Below are positions 24,072-35,877 of a stretch of DNA of 64,000 nt, piece by piece. The DNA lies in NCBI GenBank assembly GCA_965199135.1, contig OZ240685.1, positions 1,302,001 to 1,366,000 on the forward strand, given 5' to 3'. The notes below the pieces were generated by a model. It did no database searches, was not told the origin of the DNA, and was given only the letters and a program-made list of their open reading frames with translations. Every line of letters begins with the position of its first letter. The first letter of the stretch is position 1. The position numbers were made by a program, and so were the translations under genes. The DNA comes from EB88 sp965199135. GTDB taxonomy: Bacteria; Acidobacteriota; Terriglobia; Terriglobales; Acidobacteriaceae.

Positions 24072-25037
24072 ATGCACTCGCACGGCTCACCCACGGGACG
24101 GACACAGATTGTGCTGCAGGTCTCCCTTGCGGCCACGGTGCTCTACGTCGCGGTGTGCTTCGTTGTCGGCCTCCACGCGCACTCGCTTGCGCTGCTCTCA
24201 GAAGCCGGGCACAACGTCTCGGATGCGGCGGCGCTCCTGCTCTCCTTTGTGGCTGTCTGGCTTGGCAATCAGCCGGCGAATGATGGCAAGACCTACGGCT
24301 ACCAGCGCGCCGGTGTGCTGGCGGCTTTCTTCAACGCGTTGACGCTGGTGGCGGTCTCGACCTGGATCGCCGTCCATGCGCTTGAGCGGCTGCAGCACCC
24401 CGTTGTCGTTGCCTCCACGCCGATGATGGCCGTCGCTGCTGCAGGCGTGGTGATGAACGGCATGATCGCGACGCTGCTCTGGAGAACCAGCTCCAAGGAT
24501 GTCAACTTGCGTTCGGTCTTCATCCACATGGCCGGCGACACCTTGTCGACCGCGGCCGTCATCGTCGGGGGCTTCTTCATCCGGCTTACCGGCATGGAAC
24601 GCATTGATCCGGCGTTGTCGCTTGCCATCGCGGCGCTGATTCTCTGGTCGTCTATCTCCATCGCCCGCGAGACTCTCAATATCCTGCTCGAGGGCACGCC
24701 ACAAGGTATCGAGGTGGCAGAGATCCGCACCGTGCTCGCGGGGCTCGAGGGTGTCGAGGATGTCCACGACCTCCATGTCTGGTCACTTGGCTCGCAGACG
24801 CATGCGCTGTCGACGCACATCCGCATTGCCGACATTTCGATGTCCGAGAGTGGGGCCATTCTGAACCGCATCAAGGGCGCGCTGCGGGAGCGCTTCCGTA
24901 TCCTGCACACCACGATCCAGTTTGAAAACACTGGCTGTGAGACCGAGCATGGATGCGTGGTGGCGCTTGAAGAAGCCGAGGCGCCCGGCCATGATCACCA
25001 CCATCACCATGGCCATCATCACGGCCACGCCCACTAG
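24072..25037 (+). CDS. Cation diffusion facilitator (zinc/cobalt/cadmium exporter, CzcD-like)
   Basis: The 321-residue protein has six hydrophobic segments and the paired metal-site motifs in helices II and V (SEAGHNVSDAAAL and HMAGDTLSTAAV; each HxxxD). A cytoplasmic domain follows (about 205-295). The last ~20 residues are a His-rich tail (HDHHHHHGHHHGHAH), which would bind zinc. Proteins of this family export divalent metals using the proton gradient. No metal-responsive regulator is adjacent. Confidence 0.93.
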   Translation: MHSHGSPTGRTQIVLQVSLAATVLYVAVCFVVGLHAHSLALLSEAGHNVSDAAALLLSFVAVWLGNQPANDGKTYGYQRAGVLAAFFNALTLVAVSTWIAVHALERLQHPVVVASTPMMAVAAAGVVMNGMIATLLWRTSSKDVNLRSVFIHMAGDTLSTAAVIVGGFFIRLTGMERIDPALSLAIAALILWSSISIARETLNILLEGTPQGIEVAEIRTVLAGLEGVEDVHDLHVWSLGSQTHALSTHIRIADISMSESGAILNRIKGALRERFRILHTTIQFENTGCETEHGCVVALEEAEAPGHDHHHHHGHHHGHAH

Positions 25038-25083
25038 CCGCCCACAGGAACCACACCTGCAGGAACCACGCCCGCATGAATCA

Positions 25084-26307
25084 CTAGGTCGTGAGCGCCT
25101 GCTCGATCGTGGCAGCGACCCCGGTGCCAAACGTCTTCCAGTTCAACCGGTCCCGGTAATAGGCACGCCCCGCCAACGCCATTTCCGCGTAGCGTGAGCG
25201 GTCCCCAGCTAGCACCTCAAGCATGCGCTGAACGTACGGTTCCGCACCGTCCGCGATCGGCTGCAGCAGGCCAGTTTTCCCGTCGAGGATCACCGAAGGA
25301 AGCGCATGCACTGCGCGGCTGACTGGCGGCAGCGCGAAGGCCTGGGCCTCCGCAAAGACCAGGCCGTAGCACTCAGCGATTGTCGGCACCACGAGAAAGT
25401 GCGACTCGAGGAGCAGCGAACGCAGCAGGCTGGCCTCTGCCGGAACCCCGCGGCGGAGGAAGCCATGCATCTGAACCAGGCGCTCATCCTCCGGAGCGAT
25501 CTCCGGCCGCACCCCGACAATATGCAGGCACACCTCGCCGACTGCGCCGCTTTGCTGCAGCCGTCGCGCGATCTCGAGCGCCAGCGGGCCGCCCTTGCGC
25601 TCCCACTCCTTCGCGACAAACAGGAGTTGCAACCGGTCCTTCGGACGCGCCTTGACTGCGGCGACGATCTCGTCTTCCGTCTCCTCAGGAACCCAGCCGG
25701 CCCCGAATGGCTGTACATGCACTGTGCTTAGGGGAACCCGGTAGCGTTGCGCGCCGTCCGCCTGTGCCCAATCCGACGCAAAGATAGTCCCGGTGATCCG
25801 CTGCGCTGTGGCTCTTTCCCGCGCGGCATAGCGTCTCGCTCCCAGGGGCTTCGGCCAGTAGCCGTGGTACACCTCAAGCCACGCCATCCAGGCAGAGTCC
25901 GAGCAGAAAAACGTCGGGATCGGTGGCCCCTTGTAGAACTCGTGGAGGTACACGAGGCACTGCGATGAGATCGACAGCACGGCCTGCGGCCGATCTCGTT
26001 CGATAGCCTGGGCAGTCTTCCGCGCGAAGTTACGGAGCGCCGGGGCGGTCATCCACAGGGGATAGCGTGGTTCGCGATTCCGGTGGCGGCCCAGCATAAG
26101 ACGAAGTGCTCCATGCAGCGGCTGCCGGTGAACCTTGAGGCAATCCAGCACCGTCAGCTGCTCGACGGCCCCGGCAAGCGCGCGGCGGATTTCGAGGGCT
26201 GAGCCACTCCACGCCAGCGGGTCCGAGGTGTCTTCCAGGGTCGCGAGTAAAAGGTGCCTGAGTTTTGCGGCCAAGGAACTCCCCGGGAAGAAGTGCATGG
26301 ACACCAT
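25084..26307 (-). CDS. Glycosyltransferase, GT-B fold (GT4-like)
   Basis: The ~407-residue protein has the C-terminal donor-binding half of GT-B enzymes: LQLLFVAKEWERKGGPLALEIARRL and later PTIAECYGLVFAEAQAFALPPV, the E-x7-E region of GT4 enzymes. The N-terminal half is more divergent. It probably transfers a sugar from a nucleotide donor to a lipid or polysaccharide. Start candidates GTG 26310, ATG 26307 and ATG 26298 are all close; I use 26307. It stands alone between the metal exporter and the DNA ligase gene. Confidence 0.82.
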   Translation of the reverse strand: MVSMHFFPGSSLAAKLRHLLLATLEDTSDPLAWSGSALEIRRALAGAVEQLTVLDCLKVHRQPLHGALRLMLGRHRNREPRYPLWMTAPALRNFARKTAQAIERDRPQAVLSISSQCLVYLHEFYKGPPIPTFFCSDSAWMAWLEVYHGYWPKPLGARRYAARERATAQRITGTIFASDWAQADGAQRYRVPLSTVHVQPFGAGWVPEETEDEIVAAVKARPKDRLQLLFVAKEWERKGGPLALEIARRLQQSGAVGEVCLHIVGVRPEIAPEDERLVQMHGFLRRGVPAEASLLRSLLLESHFLVVPTIAECYGLVFAEAQAFALPPVSRAVHALPSVILDGKTGLLQPIADGAEPYVQRMLEVLAGDRSRYAEMALAGRAYYRDRLNWKTFGTGVAATIEQALTT

Positions 26308-26366
26308 CACTGTCCGTGAACGCTGGTTATACCATCTCCAGCCGATGTTATATCTACGCTCGGTAC

Positions 26367-28316
26367 TTACTCGGCAACGGGGCGGTCTGGCTGTTGCTCA
26401 TAAATGACCGCTACGCGATCGAGAGTATCAATCTCATCTACTGGTTTGTCGGTACGGATCCGCAAAATGCGCGGAAACCGAAGCGCAAAGCCACTATTAT
26501 GCCGGTCCGAGCGTGTGATGTTGTTGAAGGCTACCTCGAAAACGGTGTCTGGTTCCACGGTACGAAAGTGACCAAAATCTTCGAGAGTGTGCTCTTCAAA
26601 ATGTGTGGAGAGGGCGAGCATCTCCGCATCGGTGACGCCAGAGTACGCCTTGCCGACGTTGAGCAACTCGCCGTCTGCACCGCGTACCGCAAACGTGTAG
26701 TCGCTGAGGTGCCGAGCCCGGCGGCCCGTGCCGAACTCTGCACCGGTCACCACCACATCAAGCGTCGCCAGCTGCCGCTTCAACTTGAGCCACGCCAGCC
26801 CGCGGCGCCCTGGCTGGTAGAGGCTATGGCTGGCCTTCAGCATCACGCCCTCGTTGCCGCGCAGCCGCGCCTCTCCATAAGCCGCGTCGAGCTGCGCGCC
26901 ACTCTGGAGCGTGATCGCCGGAGAGAGCAGCAGGCGCGGGAAACTCCGCCGCGCCTCTGCCTCCTCGGCGAAGAGCATTGTCTGTCCGGCAGCATCCCCG
27001 CTGCGCCCATCCGCGGGATCCGTTCGTGCTGCATGCTCAGCGAGGTAGCGCTCCAGCCGCAAACGGCGCCCCTTGAGCGGGAGCCCGAGCGGGAGCTCTC
27101 CATCGGCAAACAGGATGTCGAAGGCCATGAAGACCACCGGCACCGTTTTTCGCAGCTCGGGGGAAACCACCTTGCGACCCAGCCGCTGCTGGAGTGAGGA
27201 GAAGGGCAGCGCGCGGGGCACGCTCTCCCCGCCACTGTCGGACAAGCTGCCGGGGTTCCAGGCTAGTATTTCCCCGTCCAGGATCGCCGTCTCCGGCAGG
27301 CTGCTGAAGGCCTCGATCAGGTCTGGAAAGGCCGCGCTCAGATCCTCGCGATTGCGAGAAAACAGGCCGACACGCCCGGGCTGCATCGGATCGCCCGCAT
27401 GCAGCTGCGCGCGAATGCCGTCGTACTTGTCTTCAAGCAGCGCCTCTCGCAATAGCTGATCTGGCGGATCGCTCTCCGGCTGATGGGGCGTGAGTTCAGC
27501 CGCCGGCGACTCGCCCTTCTGCTCGCGGACGACCTCCTCGGCAAACCGAACGATCGCCTCCTCCACGCTGTCGACCGGGCTCGCGAGCATGAAGCCGAGC
27601 GCATGGAAGAGGCGCATCGAGGCCTGCTCGAGGGTACCGCCTGCAGCGCGCGTCACCACGTCGGGAAGGTCGCCCAGCAGCATGCCTGCATGGCGGACCG
27701 CGCCGAGCTCCTGCGCATAGGCCGCGGCGATCGCCTCCTCAACCAGGCTCTGCTTCACGCCGATACGCATGTCGCCCGAGATCAGCTTGAGGATGTATTT
27801 CGCTTCTGTTGCGGTGGCGCGGGCCAGCAGGTCATTCAGGATTCGCAGCTTCGCTGCGGGACCACGCGCCGCGGCTGTCTCCGCGAGCATCGCCTCAAGG
27901 TCGTTGAGCACGAGCCCAGGCCCGGACGGTGGCTTAGCGATCAGGTTTTCGGCCGCCGCGCCGATATCGCCGTGGTGCCGGAAGGCCGCCGACATGGCCT
28001 GCGCGTCAGCACCGCTCCGTGCTGCGACAGCTTTCGTCAGGAGCGCTCCGCCGACGCTGAGATTGCGGCGGTCGATCTCGGCAAATGGGGTTCCGGCGAT
28101 ATAGAGCGCCGCTCGCGCCGCGTCAGACACCGGCAGAGCCTTCAGGTACGCAGCCAGGATGGCGCGCTTTTCGAGCTTCTTGGTCGTTGCCCCGAGTGCC
28201 TCGCAGGTGGCAGCCCAACGGTCGAGCCCGCCATGCAGGACAGAGTCCGGGAAGTCGAGAAACGTCGCTTCATCCGGCGCGCTCTCTGCAAGAACCTCTG
28301 TCTCCTGATCTGCCAT
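26367..28316 (-). CDS. ATP-dependent DNA ligase
   Basis: The 649-residue protein has the eukaryotic/archaeal-type ligase layout: an N-terminal DNA-binding domain (about 30-230, with LKLISGDMRIGVKQ), the adenylation domain with nucleophile motif EDKYDGIRAQ (~294), motif III around FSRNREDL, motif IV DGEILAW, and motif V. The OB-fold is next, closing near RFPRILRIRTDKP (motif VI). It seals nicks using ATP. Bacteria normally rely on NAD-dependent LigA, so this is an accessory repair ligase. No Ku or LigD polymerase domain is attached or nearby. I use the ATG at 28316, with GGAG upstream. Confidence 0.93.
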   Translation of the reverse strand: MADQETEVLAESAPDEATFLDFPDSVLHGGLDRWAATCEALGATTKKLEKRAILAAYLKALPVSDAARAALYIAGTPFAEIDRRNLSVGGALLTKAVAARSGADAQAMSAAFRHHGDIGAAAENLIAKPPSGPGLVLNDLEAMLAETAAARGPAAKLRILNDLLARATATEAKYILKLISGDMRIGVKQSLVEEAIAAAYAQELGAVRHAGMLLGDLPDVVTRAAGGTLEQASMRLFHALGFMLASPVDSVEEAIVRFAEEVVREQKGESPAAELTPHQPESDPPDQLLREALLEDKYDGIRAQLHAGDPMQPGRVGLFSRNREDLSAAFPDLIEAFSSLPETAILDGEILAWNPGSLSDSGGESVPRALPFSSLQQRLGRKVVSPELRKTVPVVFMAFDILFADGELPLGLPLKGRRLRLERYLAEHAARTDPADGRSGDAAGQTMLFAEEAEARRSFPRLLLSPAITLQSGAQLDAAYGEARLRGNEGVMLKASHSLYQPGRRGLAWLKLKRQLATLDVVVTGAEFGTGRRARHLSDYTFAVRGADGELLNVGKAYSGVTDAEMLALSTHFEEHTLEDFGHFRTVEPDTVFEVAFNNITRSDRHNSGFALRFPRILRIRTDKPVDEIDTLDRVAVIYEQQPDRPVAE

Positions 28317-28533
28317 CCGATCCGCTGCTCCGTCTGTGTGCCGGGGGAAGGTACGGCCGCTTCCGTGTAGATGCACGAGGTGTTTTCGCGGAGGTCGCGC
28401 TTTGATAAACTCAAGTTGTGCGCATCGCCAATCATCTTGGCTCCCTCCTCTAGCGGTTCTCACCGCCTGCGCCCCTGTGTCTTCCTGATCTATCCCAAAT
28501 CGCAGCCTTGTGGCTCCTCTCGAGGGTTACACC

Positions 28534-29601
28534 ATGTTTGAACGTCTCGAACAAATCGCAACACGCTACCAGGAACTCGGCTCCCAGATGGCCGACCCAG
28601 ACCTCATCCACGACCAGCAGAAGTACCAGAAGGTCGCCAAGCAGCACCGCGATCTCGAATCGGTCGTCGATGCGTTCCATCGCTATCGCACAGTGATCGA
28701 GGGCATCGAGGGCGCCAAGGCCATGCTTGCCGAAGATGACGAAGAGATGCGGGCCATGGCCACAGAAGAGCTCGCCGAGCTCGAATTGAAGCTGCCGGCG
28801 CTTGAGGAAGAAGTGAAGCTGCTTCTGCTCCCGAAAGACCCCAACGATGAGAAGAATGTTGTGGTCGAGATCCGCGCCGCGACCGGCGGCGATGAAGCCT
28901 CGCTGTTCGCGGCCGAGGTTTACCGCATGTATACGCGCTTCGCCGAACTGCATCGCTGGAAGGTCGAGATCCTCTCCACCTCAGAGAGCTCGGTCGGCGG
29001 TTTGAAGGAAGTCTCCTTCCTGGTCGAAGGGCAGGGCGTGTACTCGCAGCTCAAGTACGAGAGCGGCGTGCACCGCGTGCAGCGTGTGCCTGCTACCGAG
29101 ACCCAGGGCCGCGTGCATACCTCGGCGATCACGGTCGCCGTGCTTCCGGAAGCCGAGGAAGTCGACGTCAAGATCGAGCAAAAGGATCTGCGTGTCGACA
29201 CCTTCTGCTCGTCAGGGCCAGGCGGTCAGTCTGTGAATACGACCTACTCCGCGATCCGCATCACGCACCTGCCGACCAACACGGTTGTCAGCTGCCAGGA
29301 TGAGAAGTCGCAGATCAAGAACCGGGAGAAAGCGATGCGCGTGCTTCGTGCCCGCCTTTACGAGGTCGAGCAGGAGCGTCTCCACCAGATCGAAGCCGCG
29401 CAGCGCAAACAGCAGGTCGGCACAGGCGATCGCAGCGAGAAGATCCGCACCTACAACTTTCCCCAGAACCGGCTGACCGACCACCGCATCGGCCTCACCC
29501 TGCACCAGCTTTCCGACATCATGGAAGGACGCATGCAGACCGTAATCGATGCGGTGATTGCCTACTTCAATGCGGAACGCCTGAAAGCCGAGGCCGCGTA
29601 A
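28534..29601 (+). CDS. prfA: Peptide chain release factor 1
   Basis: The 355-residue protein has the RF1 layout: N-terminal helical domain, codon-recognition motif PAT (HRVQRVPATETQGRVHTS) that identifies RF1, reading UAA and UAG, and the GGQ loop SSGPGGQSVNTTYSA that triggers peptide release. I use the ATG at 28534 (family start MFERLEQI, GAGGG upstream) over a GTG eight codons earlier. Its last 35 bases overlap the 3' end of a convergent hypothetical gene. prmC, whose product methylates the GGQ glutamine, lies 0.5 kb downstream. Confidence 0.97.
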   Translation: MFERLEQIATRYQELGSQMADPDLIHDQQKYQKVAKQHRDLESVVDAFHRYRTVIEGIEGAKAMLAEDDEEMRAMATEELAELELKLPALEEEVKLLLLPKDPNDEKNVVVEIRAATGGDEASLFAAEVYRMYTRFAELHRWKVEILSTSESSVGGLKEVSFLVEGQGVYSQLKYESGVHRVQRVPATETQGRVHTSAITVAVLPEAEEVDVKIEQKDLRVDTFCSSGPGGQSVNTTYSAIRITHLPTNTVVSCQDEKSQIKNREKAMRVLRARLYEVEQERLHQIEAAQRKQQVGTGDRSEKIRTYNFPQNRLTDHRIGLTLHQLSDIMEGRMQTVIDAVIAYFNAERLKAEAA

Positions 29602-30022
29602 CCGCTGCCGCGAGGGATGCAGGAATCTGGCCGGACAGGTTTGCCGGCAGGATCAGCTGGATGCCGCGCGGAACCGCCAGCTGCACCGGCGTCTTCCACC
29701 GCACCCAGATCGCCTGGTAGCCATGGGCCTGCACCTGTTCGAGCGTTGCAAGCGAACTCAGGTTATCCCGCGAGTCGAACTCGATCGCGAGCATGCCGCC
29801 GATGACCGCGTCGACCACCGTCTCCGACTCGGCACGGCCCGTCGGCCCGACTGGCACATACCGCTTTTTGGTGAGGCCTTGCGAGCCGGCCCAGCTCCAG
29901 GCAGCCTCGCGTAGAACATCCGCCCCCTCTTTTCCGGACAGGCGCCGGAACCAGGGGTCTGAAAATACATTGTGCATGGCTCGTGCGAACTCGCTGGCGC
30001 ATCTTTCCTTTGTGTCTGGCAC
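29567..30022 (-). CDS. Protein of unknown function
   Basis: The 151-residue protein has no signal peptide or membrane segment. It contains DAVIGGMLAIEFDSRDNLSS and ATLEQVQAHGYQAIWVRWKTP, which loosely resembles the E-x-D and strand patterns of small nuclease-like folds, but no firm catalytic motif is present. It starts at a GTG with a good ribosome-binding site (AAGGAG, 8 bases upstream). It runs opposite to prfA and prmC between them, and its 3' end overlaps prfA by 35 bases. Codon use resembles the neighbours. Confidence 0.65.
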   Translation of the reverse strand: MPDTKERCASEFARAMHNVFSDPWFRRLSGKEGADVLREAAWSWAGSQGLTKKRYVPVGPTGRAESETVVDAVIGGMLAIEFDSRDNLSSLATLEQVQAHGYQAIWVRWKTPVQLAVPRGIQLILPANLSGQIPASLAAAVTRPRLSGVPH

Positions 30023-30138
30023 GCGATGTTCTCCTTGGGTTGCTGACTGTTACCGAGAGAATAGGCCGAGCTGGCAACCCTGTCCGGACGAAAGCAGCAG
30101 ATTCGCCGCGTCCGTAACGTGACGAGAGAAAGTGGGAA

Positions 30139-30984
30139 ATGCGCCGGATTCGGGACGTTCTGAAGCATGCAGAGCAGCAACTTGGCGCCGCATCTGCTAC
30201 GCCCCGCCTCGATGCGGATCTGCTTCTCCGGCACCTGCTCGAACGCGACCGCGCCTGGATGCTCACCCATGCAGACGACGTGTTGCCGGCCGAGGATGAG
30301 CAGCGTTACGCCGCCTCCATCGCGCGGCGACGACTGCATGAGCCGATCCAGTACATTCTGGGCGAGCAGGAGTTCTACGGACTCATGCTGCATGTGTCAC
30401 GGGCCGTGCTGATCCCACGCCCGGAGACCGAGCATCTGGTTGAGGCCGTGCTGACCCGTGTCCGTCACAACCGCATGGTGCGCATTGCCGACGTCGGTAC
30501 GGGGTCAGGAGCGATCGCGCTGGCACTTGCCCACACGCTGCCGCTCGCGGAGATCCATGCACTCGATAACTCCGCCGAAGCGCTCGCGGTCGCCGAGAGC
30601 AATGCACAACGTCTCGCGCTTAGAGGGCGCGTTCACTTCCACCACTCAGACCTGCTTGCAGCGGTGGGCGAGTTGCGCTTCGACTGCATCGCCTCAAATC
30701 CCCCGTATGTTCCGGCAGGGGAAGTGCTCGAGCCACAGGTGCGTGACTGGGAACCGCACAGCGCGCTCTTCGCCGGAACGGCCGGGCTCGATGTGTATCA
30801 GCGGCTGTTACCGATGGCGTTCCGGCAGCTTGTTCCCGCCGGCCTGCTGGCGCTTGAGATGGGAGCGGGGCAGCGGGAGGCGTTGCACGCGCTGCTCCGC
30901 AGATCCGGAACATGGGACGCAATCGAGTTCGTGCCTGACCTGCAGGGGATTGACCGCGTGGCTCTTGCGCGAGCGCGTTCTTAA
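30139..30984 (+). CDS. prmC: Release factor glutamine N5-methyltransferase PrmC (HemK)
   Basis: The 281-residue protein has an N-terminal helical domain, then YILGEQEFYGLMLHVSRAVLIPRPETE, which is the PrmC hallmark, the SAM-binding loop DVGTGSGAIAL and the catalytic NPPY motif. It methylates the Gln of the GGQ loop of RF1/RF2, raising release efficiency. It lies downstream of prfA in the same direction, but a minus-strand gene intervenes, so they are probably transcribed separately. The upstream base run GAGAAAGTGGGAA provides a weak ribosome-binding site. Confidence 0.95.
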   Translation: MRRIRDVLKHAEQQLGAASATPRLDADLLLRHLLERDRAWMLTHADDVLPAEDEQRYAASIARRRLHEPIQYILGEQEFYGLMLHVSRAVLIPRPETEHLVEAVLTRVRHNRMVRIADVGTGSGAIALALAHTLPLAEIHALDNSAEALAVAESNAQRLALRGRVHFHHSDLLAAVGELRFDCIASNPPYVPAGEVLEPQVRDWEPHSALFAGTAGLDVYQRLLPMAFRQLVPAGLLALEMGAGQREALHALLRRSGTWDAIEFVPDLQGIDRVALARARS

Positions 30985-31009
30985 GATATGAAACCATCAC
31001 GGGAGCAAA

Positions 31010-31043
31010 TGGAAACGGCAGGGCCTGGGCCCTGCCGTTTCCA
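31010..31043. terminator. Bidirectional hairpin between prmC and clpB
   Basis: A perfect 15-bp stem (TGGAAACGGCAGGGC with its complement) closes on a CTGG loop between the two convergent genes. No T run follows on either side. Confidence 0.85.
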
Positions 31044-31103
31044 CGCCGGTCTTTTGCGGCAATCAGGAGCACGGTCTGCGTGCGGACCAACCCTCCAAAG
31101 GAT

Positions 31104-33731
<2,628 letters not shown>

Positions 33732-33848
33732 ATGTCTGCCTTTGTTGCGGGAGGTTATGCTGCTGCCCTGGCCCATTTCTATCGGAAAGTGAGGAGGGCC
33801 GGCAGCCTCCTTCAAGACCACCGGCCCGCTTTCGACCCCCGAACCGAC

Positions 33849-34391
33849 TTACTGGGCGCGCTGCGTCTGCCCGGCGCCTGGTGCTTCCGTCTGGGAAACG
33901 TTCTGGGGAATGCTCTGGGGAACGTTGCTGGCTCCAGAGTGGCTGCCCAGCTGCACCTTGATCTGCCGGCTCTTGGCCTCGGCCCGCTTGCGCAGCTCGA
34001 TCCGCAGAACGCCCGCATCGTAGGACGCCTGCACGTCTGTTGTATCGACGGTCTGCGGCAGGGTGAAGACCCGGTGGAAGTTGCCGTAGCGGCGCTCGAC
34101 CCGGTGATAGTTCTCTTCCTTCTGCTCGCCTGTCCAGGCACGCTCGCCCCGGACCGAGAGGATATTGTTCTCGACCGCGATGTTGAATGCATCCTGAGAA
34201 ATCCCCGGAACTTCCAGGGTCAGCACGATCTTCTCAGTGTCCTCGTAGATGTCGACCGGCGGAACGAATGCTCCGGCGGTCAGGGTGTCTGCCTCACCCC
34301 GGCCGTCGCGCGCGTAGTCCTGCAGCAGCGACTGCATCCGGTTCTGCAGGGTCAGAACGTCCCGAAATGGATCCCAGCGTGTGATTGCCAT
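33849..34391 (-). CDS. Hsp20/alpha-crystallin small heat-shock protein
   Basis: The 180-residue protein has an N-terminal MAITRWDPFRD arm, an alpha-crystallin domain (about 45-140: PPVDIYEDTEKIVLTLEVPGIS, GERAWTGEQKEENYHRVERRYGNFHRVFTLP) and GVLRIELRKR. A Gln/Pro/Ser tail follows where an I-x-I motif would sit. It holds unfolding proteins as oligomers. A strong site (AGGAGG) precedes the ATG. The clpB gene follows after 117 bases. A promoter candidate lies at 34457-34486. Confidence 0.95.
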   Translation of the reverse strand: MAITRWDPFRDVLTLQNRMQSLLQDYARDGRGEADTLTAGAFVPPVDIYEDTEKIVLTLEVPGISQDAFNIAVENNILSVRGERAWTGEQKEENYHRVERRYGNFHRVFTLPQTVDTTDVQASYDAGVLRIELRKRAEAKSRQIKVQLGSHSGASNVPQSIPQNVSQTEAPGAGQTQRAQ

Positions 34392-34456
34392 GGTGCTACC
34401 TCCTGAGACTCAGGCCACGGGCCTGTGGATGGTTGTGGCGTCTGGCCACATCCCTA

Positions 34457-34486
34457 TAGATACGCGATCTTCCCAAGAGGTTGCAA
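34457..34486 (-). promoter_or_regulatory. Candidate promoter of hsp20
   Basis: On the minus strand TTGCAA (34486-34481) is followed after 18 bases by TATCTA (34462-34457), about 65 bases before the start codon. The match to the sigma-70 consensus is moderate; I see no clear heat-shock sigma-32 site or CIRCE hairpin. Confidence 0.4.
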
Positions 34487-34510
34487 GTAATGTGAGTCAG
34501 TTCATATCAA

Positions 34511-35767
34511 CTATTCGACCTCAAGCACCATGCACTTGAGGTATTCCGTTTCCGGCAGGGTCAGGATGACCGGGTGATCCGGCGCCGCGCCAGCGCGTTC
34601 CATCAGCCGGACGCGGCGTCCCGCATCCCCTGCCGCTGCGGCGACCACGTCCTGAAAGTCCTGGAGCGAGACATGGTGGGAGCAGGAGCAGGTGACCAGC
34701 GTGCCTCCGGGACGGAGCATCTGGAGCGCGCGCAGGTTCAGCTCCTTGTAGCCGCGCATGGCGCTTTCGGCGGCTCGCCGGGTCTTGGCGAAGGCCGGTG
34801 GGTCCAGAACAACCGTGTCGAACTCTGAGCCGGTGTCGGCCCACTCGCGCAGCACGGCGAATGCGTCACCCTTCACCCACTCCACGCCGATCCCGCCAAG
34901 GGTGTCCTGGTTGAGTGCCAGGTTGCGCTCCGCGACCTCGAGCGCTGCTTCCGAGGTATCGAGCCCGGTGACGGAGCGGCAGGTGGTCGCCAGGTGGAGC
35001 GCAAAGCCCCCCTGGTACGTGCAGACATCGAGCGCCTCGCCATGACCATGCTCGGCGGCCAGCCGGTAGTTGAGGCGCTGATCGAGGAAGGCGCCGGTCT
35101 TTTGCCCGGCATTGCCGTCGTAGTGAAAGCGCAGCCCGTTCAGCCGGAACTCGGTTGCTGCGGGAGCGTCTTCCACGGGTCCCTCGGCCGCCCAGAGCGG
35201 CCCGAGCGCTGGCGAGCCGAGCGCCTCAAGCTCCCGGATGCGTGGGTCAGGCCGTTCCAGGATGGTCCGGATCCCGGACAGGTTCTCCGAGAGTTCCTCA
35301 ACGACGGCCGCGCGCACCGCCGGCGTATCCATGGCCGCGGCGAGCAGCTGAAAGATGGCGATCCCAGCGTACTTGTCGACAACGAGGCCGGGCAGCTCGT
35401 CGGCTTCGGCGAACACCAGCCGGCAGCTGTCGGTCTCCCCGTCGAGCAGCGATTCACGCCGCAGCAGCGACGCGCGCAGGCGCTCACGCAGGAGGGGCAG
35501 CCACTCGCCCTCGGCCAGGGCCGTGCGCGAGACAAGCCGCAGCGAAATCTGCGAGGTGGGGCTCCACAGGGCGGTGCCGAGCAGATGCCCGGCTTGGTCG
35601 TGCACCGGTACGAGCCCGGCCGGCAGGTCCGCGGGTTCCATCAGGAGCACGTCGGACTGGTATACCCACACGTGGCCGGCGAGGAGCCGCTCCGCGGCGC
35701 GGCGAGACACAGTCGCGCCCGGGCGCATGGTAACGGGAGCAGGATGGCGAGGGTAGGAAGGAGGCAT
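34511..35767 (-). CDS. PUA-domain class I SAM-dependent rRNA methyltransferase (RlmI family)
   Basis: The 418-residue protein has an N-terminal PUA-like region (VSRRAAERLLAGHVWVYQSDV), a central EEHD-type domain, and a Rossmann methyltransferase (DVCTYQGGFALHLA) with the catalytic block DPPAFAKT and TCSCSHHVS. This matches RlmI, which makes 5-methylcytosine at position 1962 of E. coli 23S rRNA. The ATG at 35767 is the family-like start. It is divergent from the secreted hydrolase at 35878; the ~110 bases between probably hold both promoters. Confidence 0.9.
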   Translation of the reverse strand: MPPSYPRHPAPVTMRPGATVSRRAAERLLAGHVWVYQSDVLLMEPADLPAGLVPVHDQAGHLLGTALWSPTSQISLRLVSRTALAEGEWLPLLRERLRASLLRRESLLDGETDSCRLVFAEADELPGLVVDKYAGIAIFQLLAAAMDTPAVRAAVVEELSENLSGIRTILERPDPRIRELEALGSPALGPLWAAEGPVEDAPAATEFRLNGLRFHYDGNAGQKTGAFLDQRLNYRLAAEHGHGEALDVCTYQGGFALHLATTCRSVTGLDTSEAALEVAERNLALNQDTLGGIGVEWVKGDAFAVLREWADTGSEFDTVVLDPPAFAKTRRAAESAMRGYKELNLRALQMLRPGGTLVTCSCSHHVSLQDFQDVVAAAAGDAGRRVRLMERAGAAPDHPVILTLPETEYLKCMVLEVE

Positions 35768-35877
35768 AGATCTCCATCGTACCCATCACCGGTTCGGCAC
35801 GAACCCGCGCGCCGGCTGTTGCGGGACGAACAACCTCGTTTTGCCGCGGCTTCCCGCTCCGGGTACCATGCGTTGCA

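Noticed and set aside
29567..30022. Restriction-endonuclease-like assignment for the unknown gene between prfA and prmC
   Set aside because: Only a loose E-x-D pattern is present and no methyltransferase is adjacent, so I left it unnamed.
33732..33848. GC-rich hairpin between hsp20 and clpB as a terminator
   Set aside because: The stem is short (about 7 bp around a long loop) without a T run; read-through into clpB seems likely.
34392..34510. CIRCE or sigma-32 heat-shock element upstream of hsp20
   Set aside because: No CIRCE inverted repeat and no good sigma-32 match were found; only a moderate sigma-70-like pair was kept.
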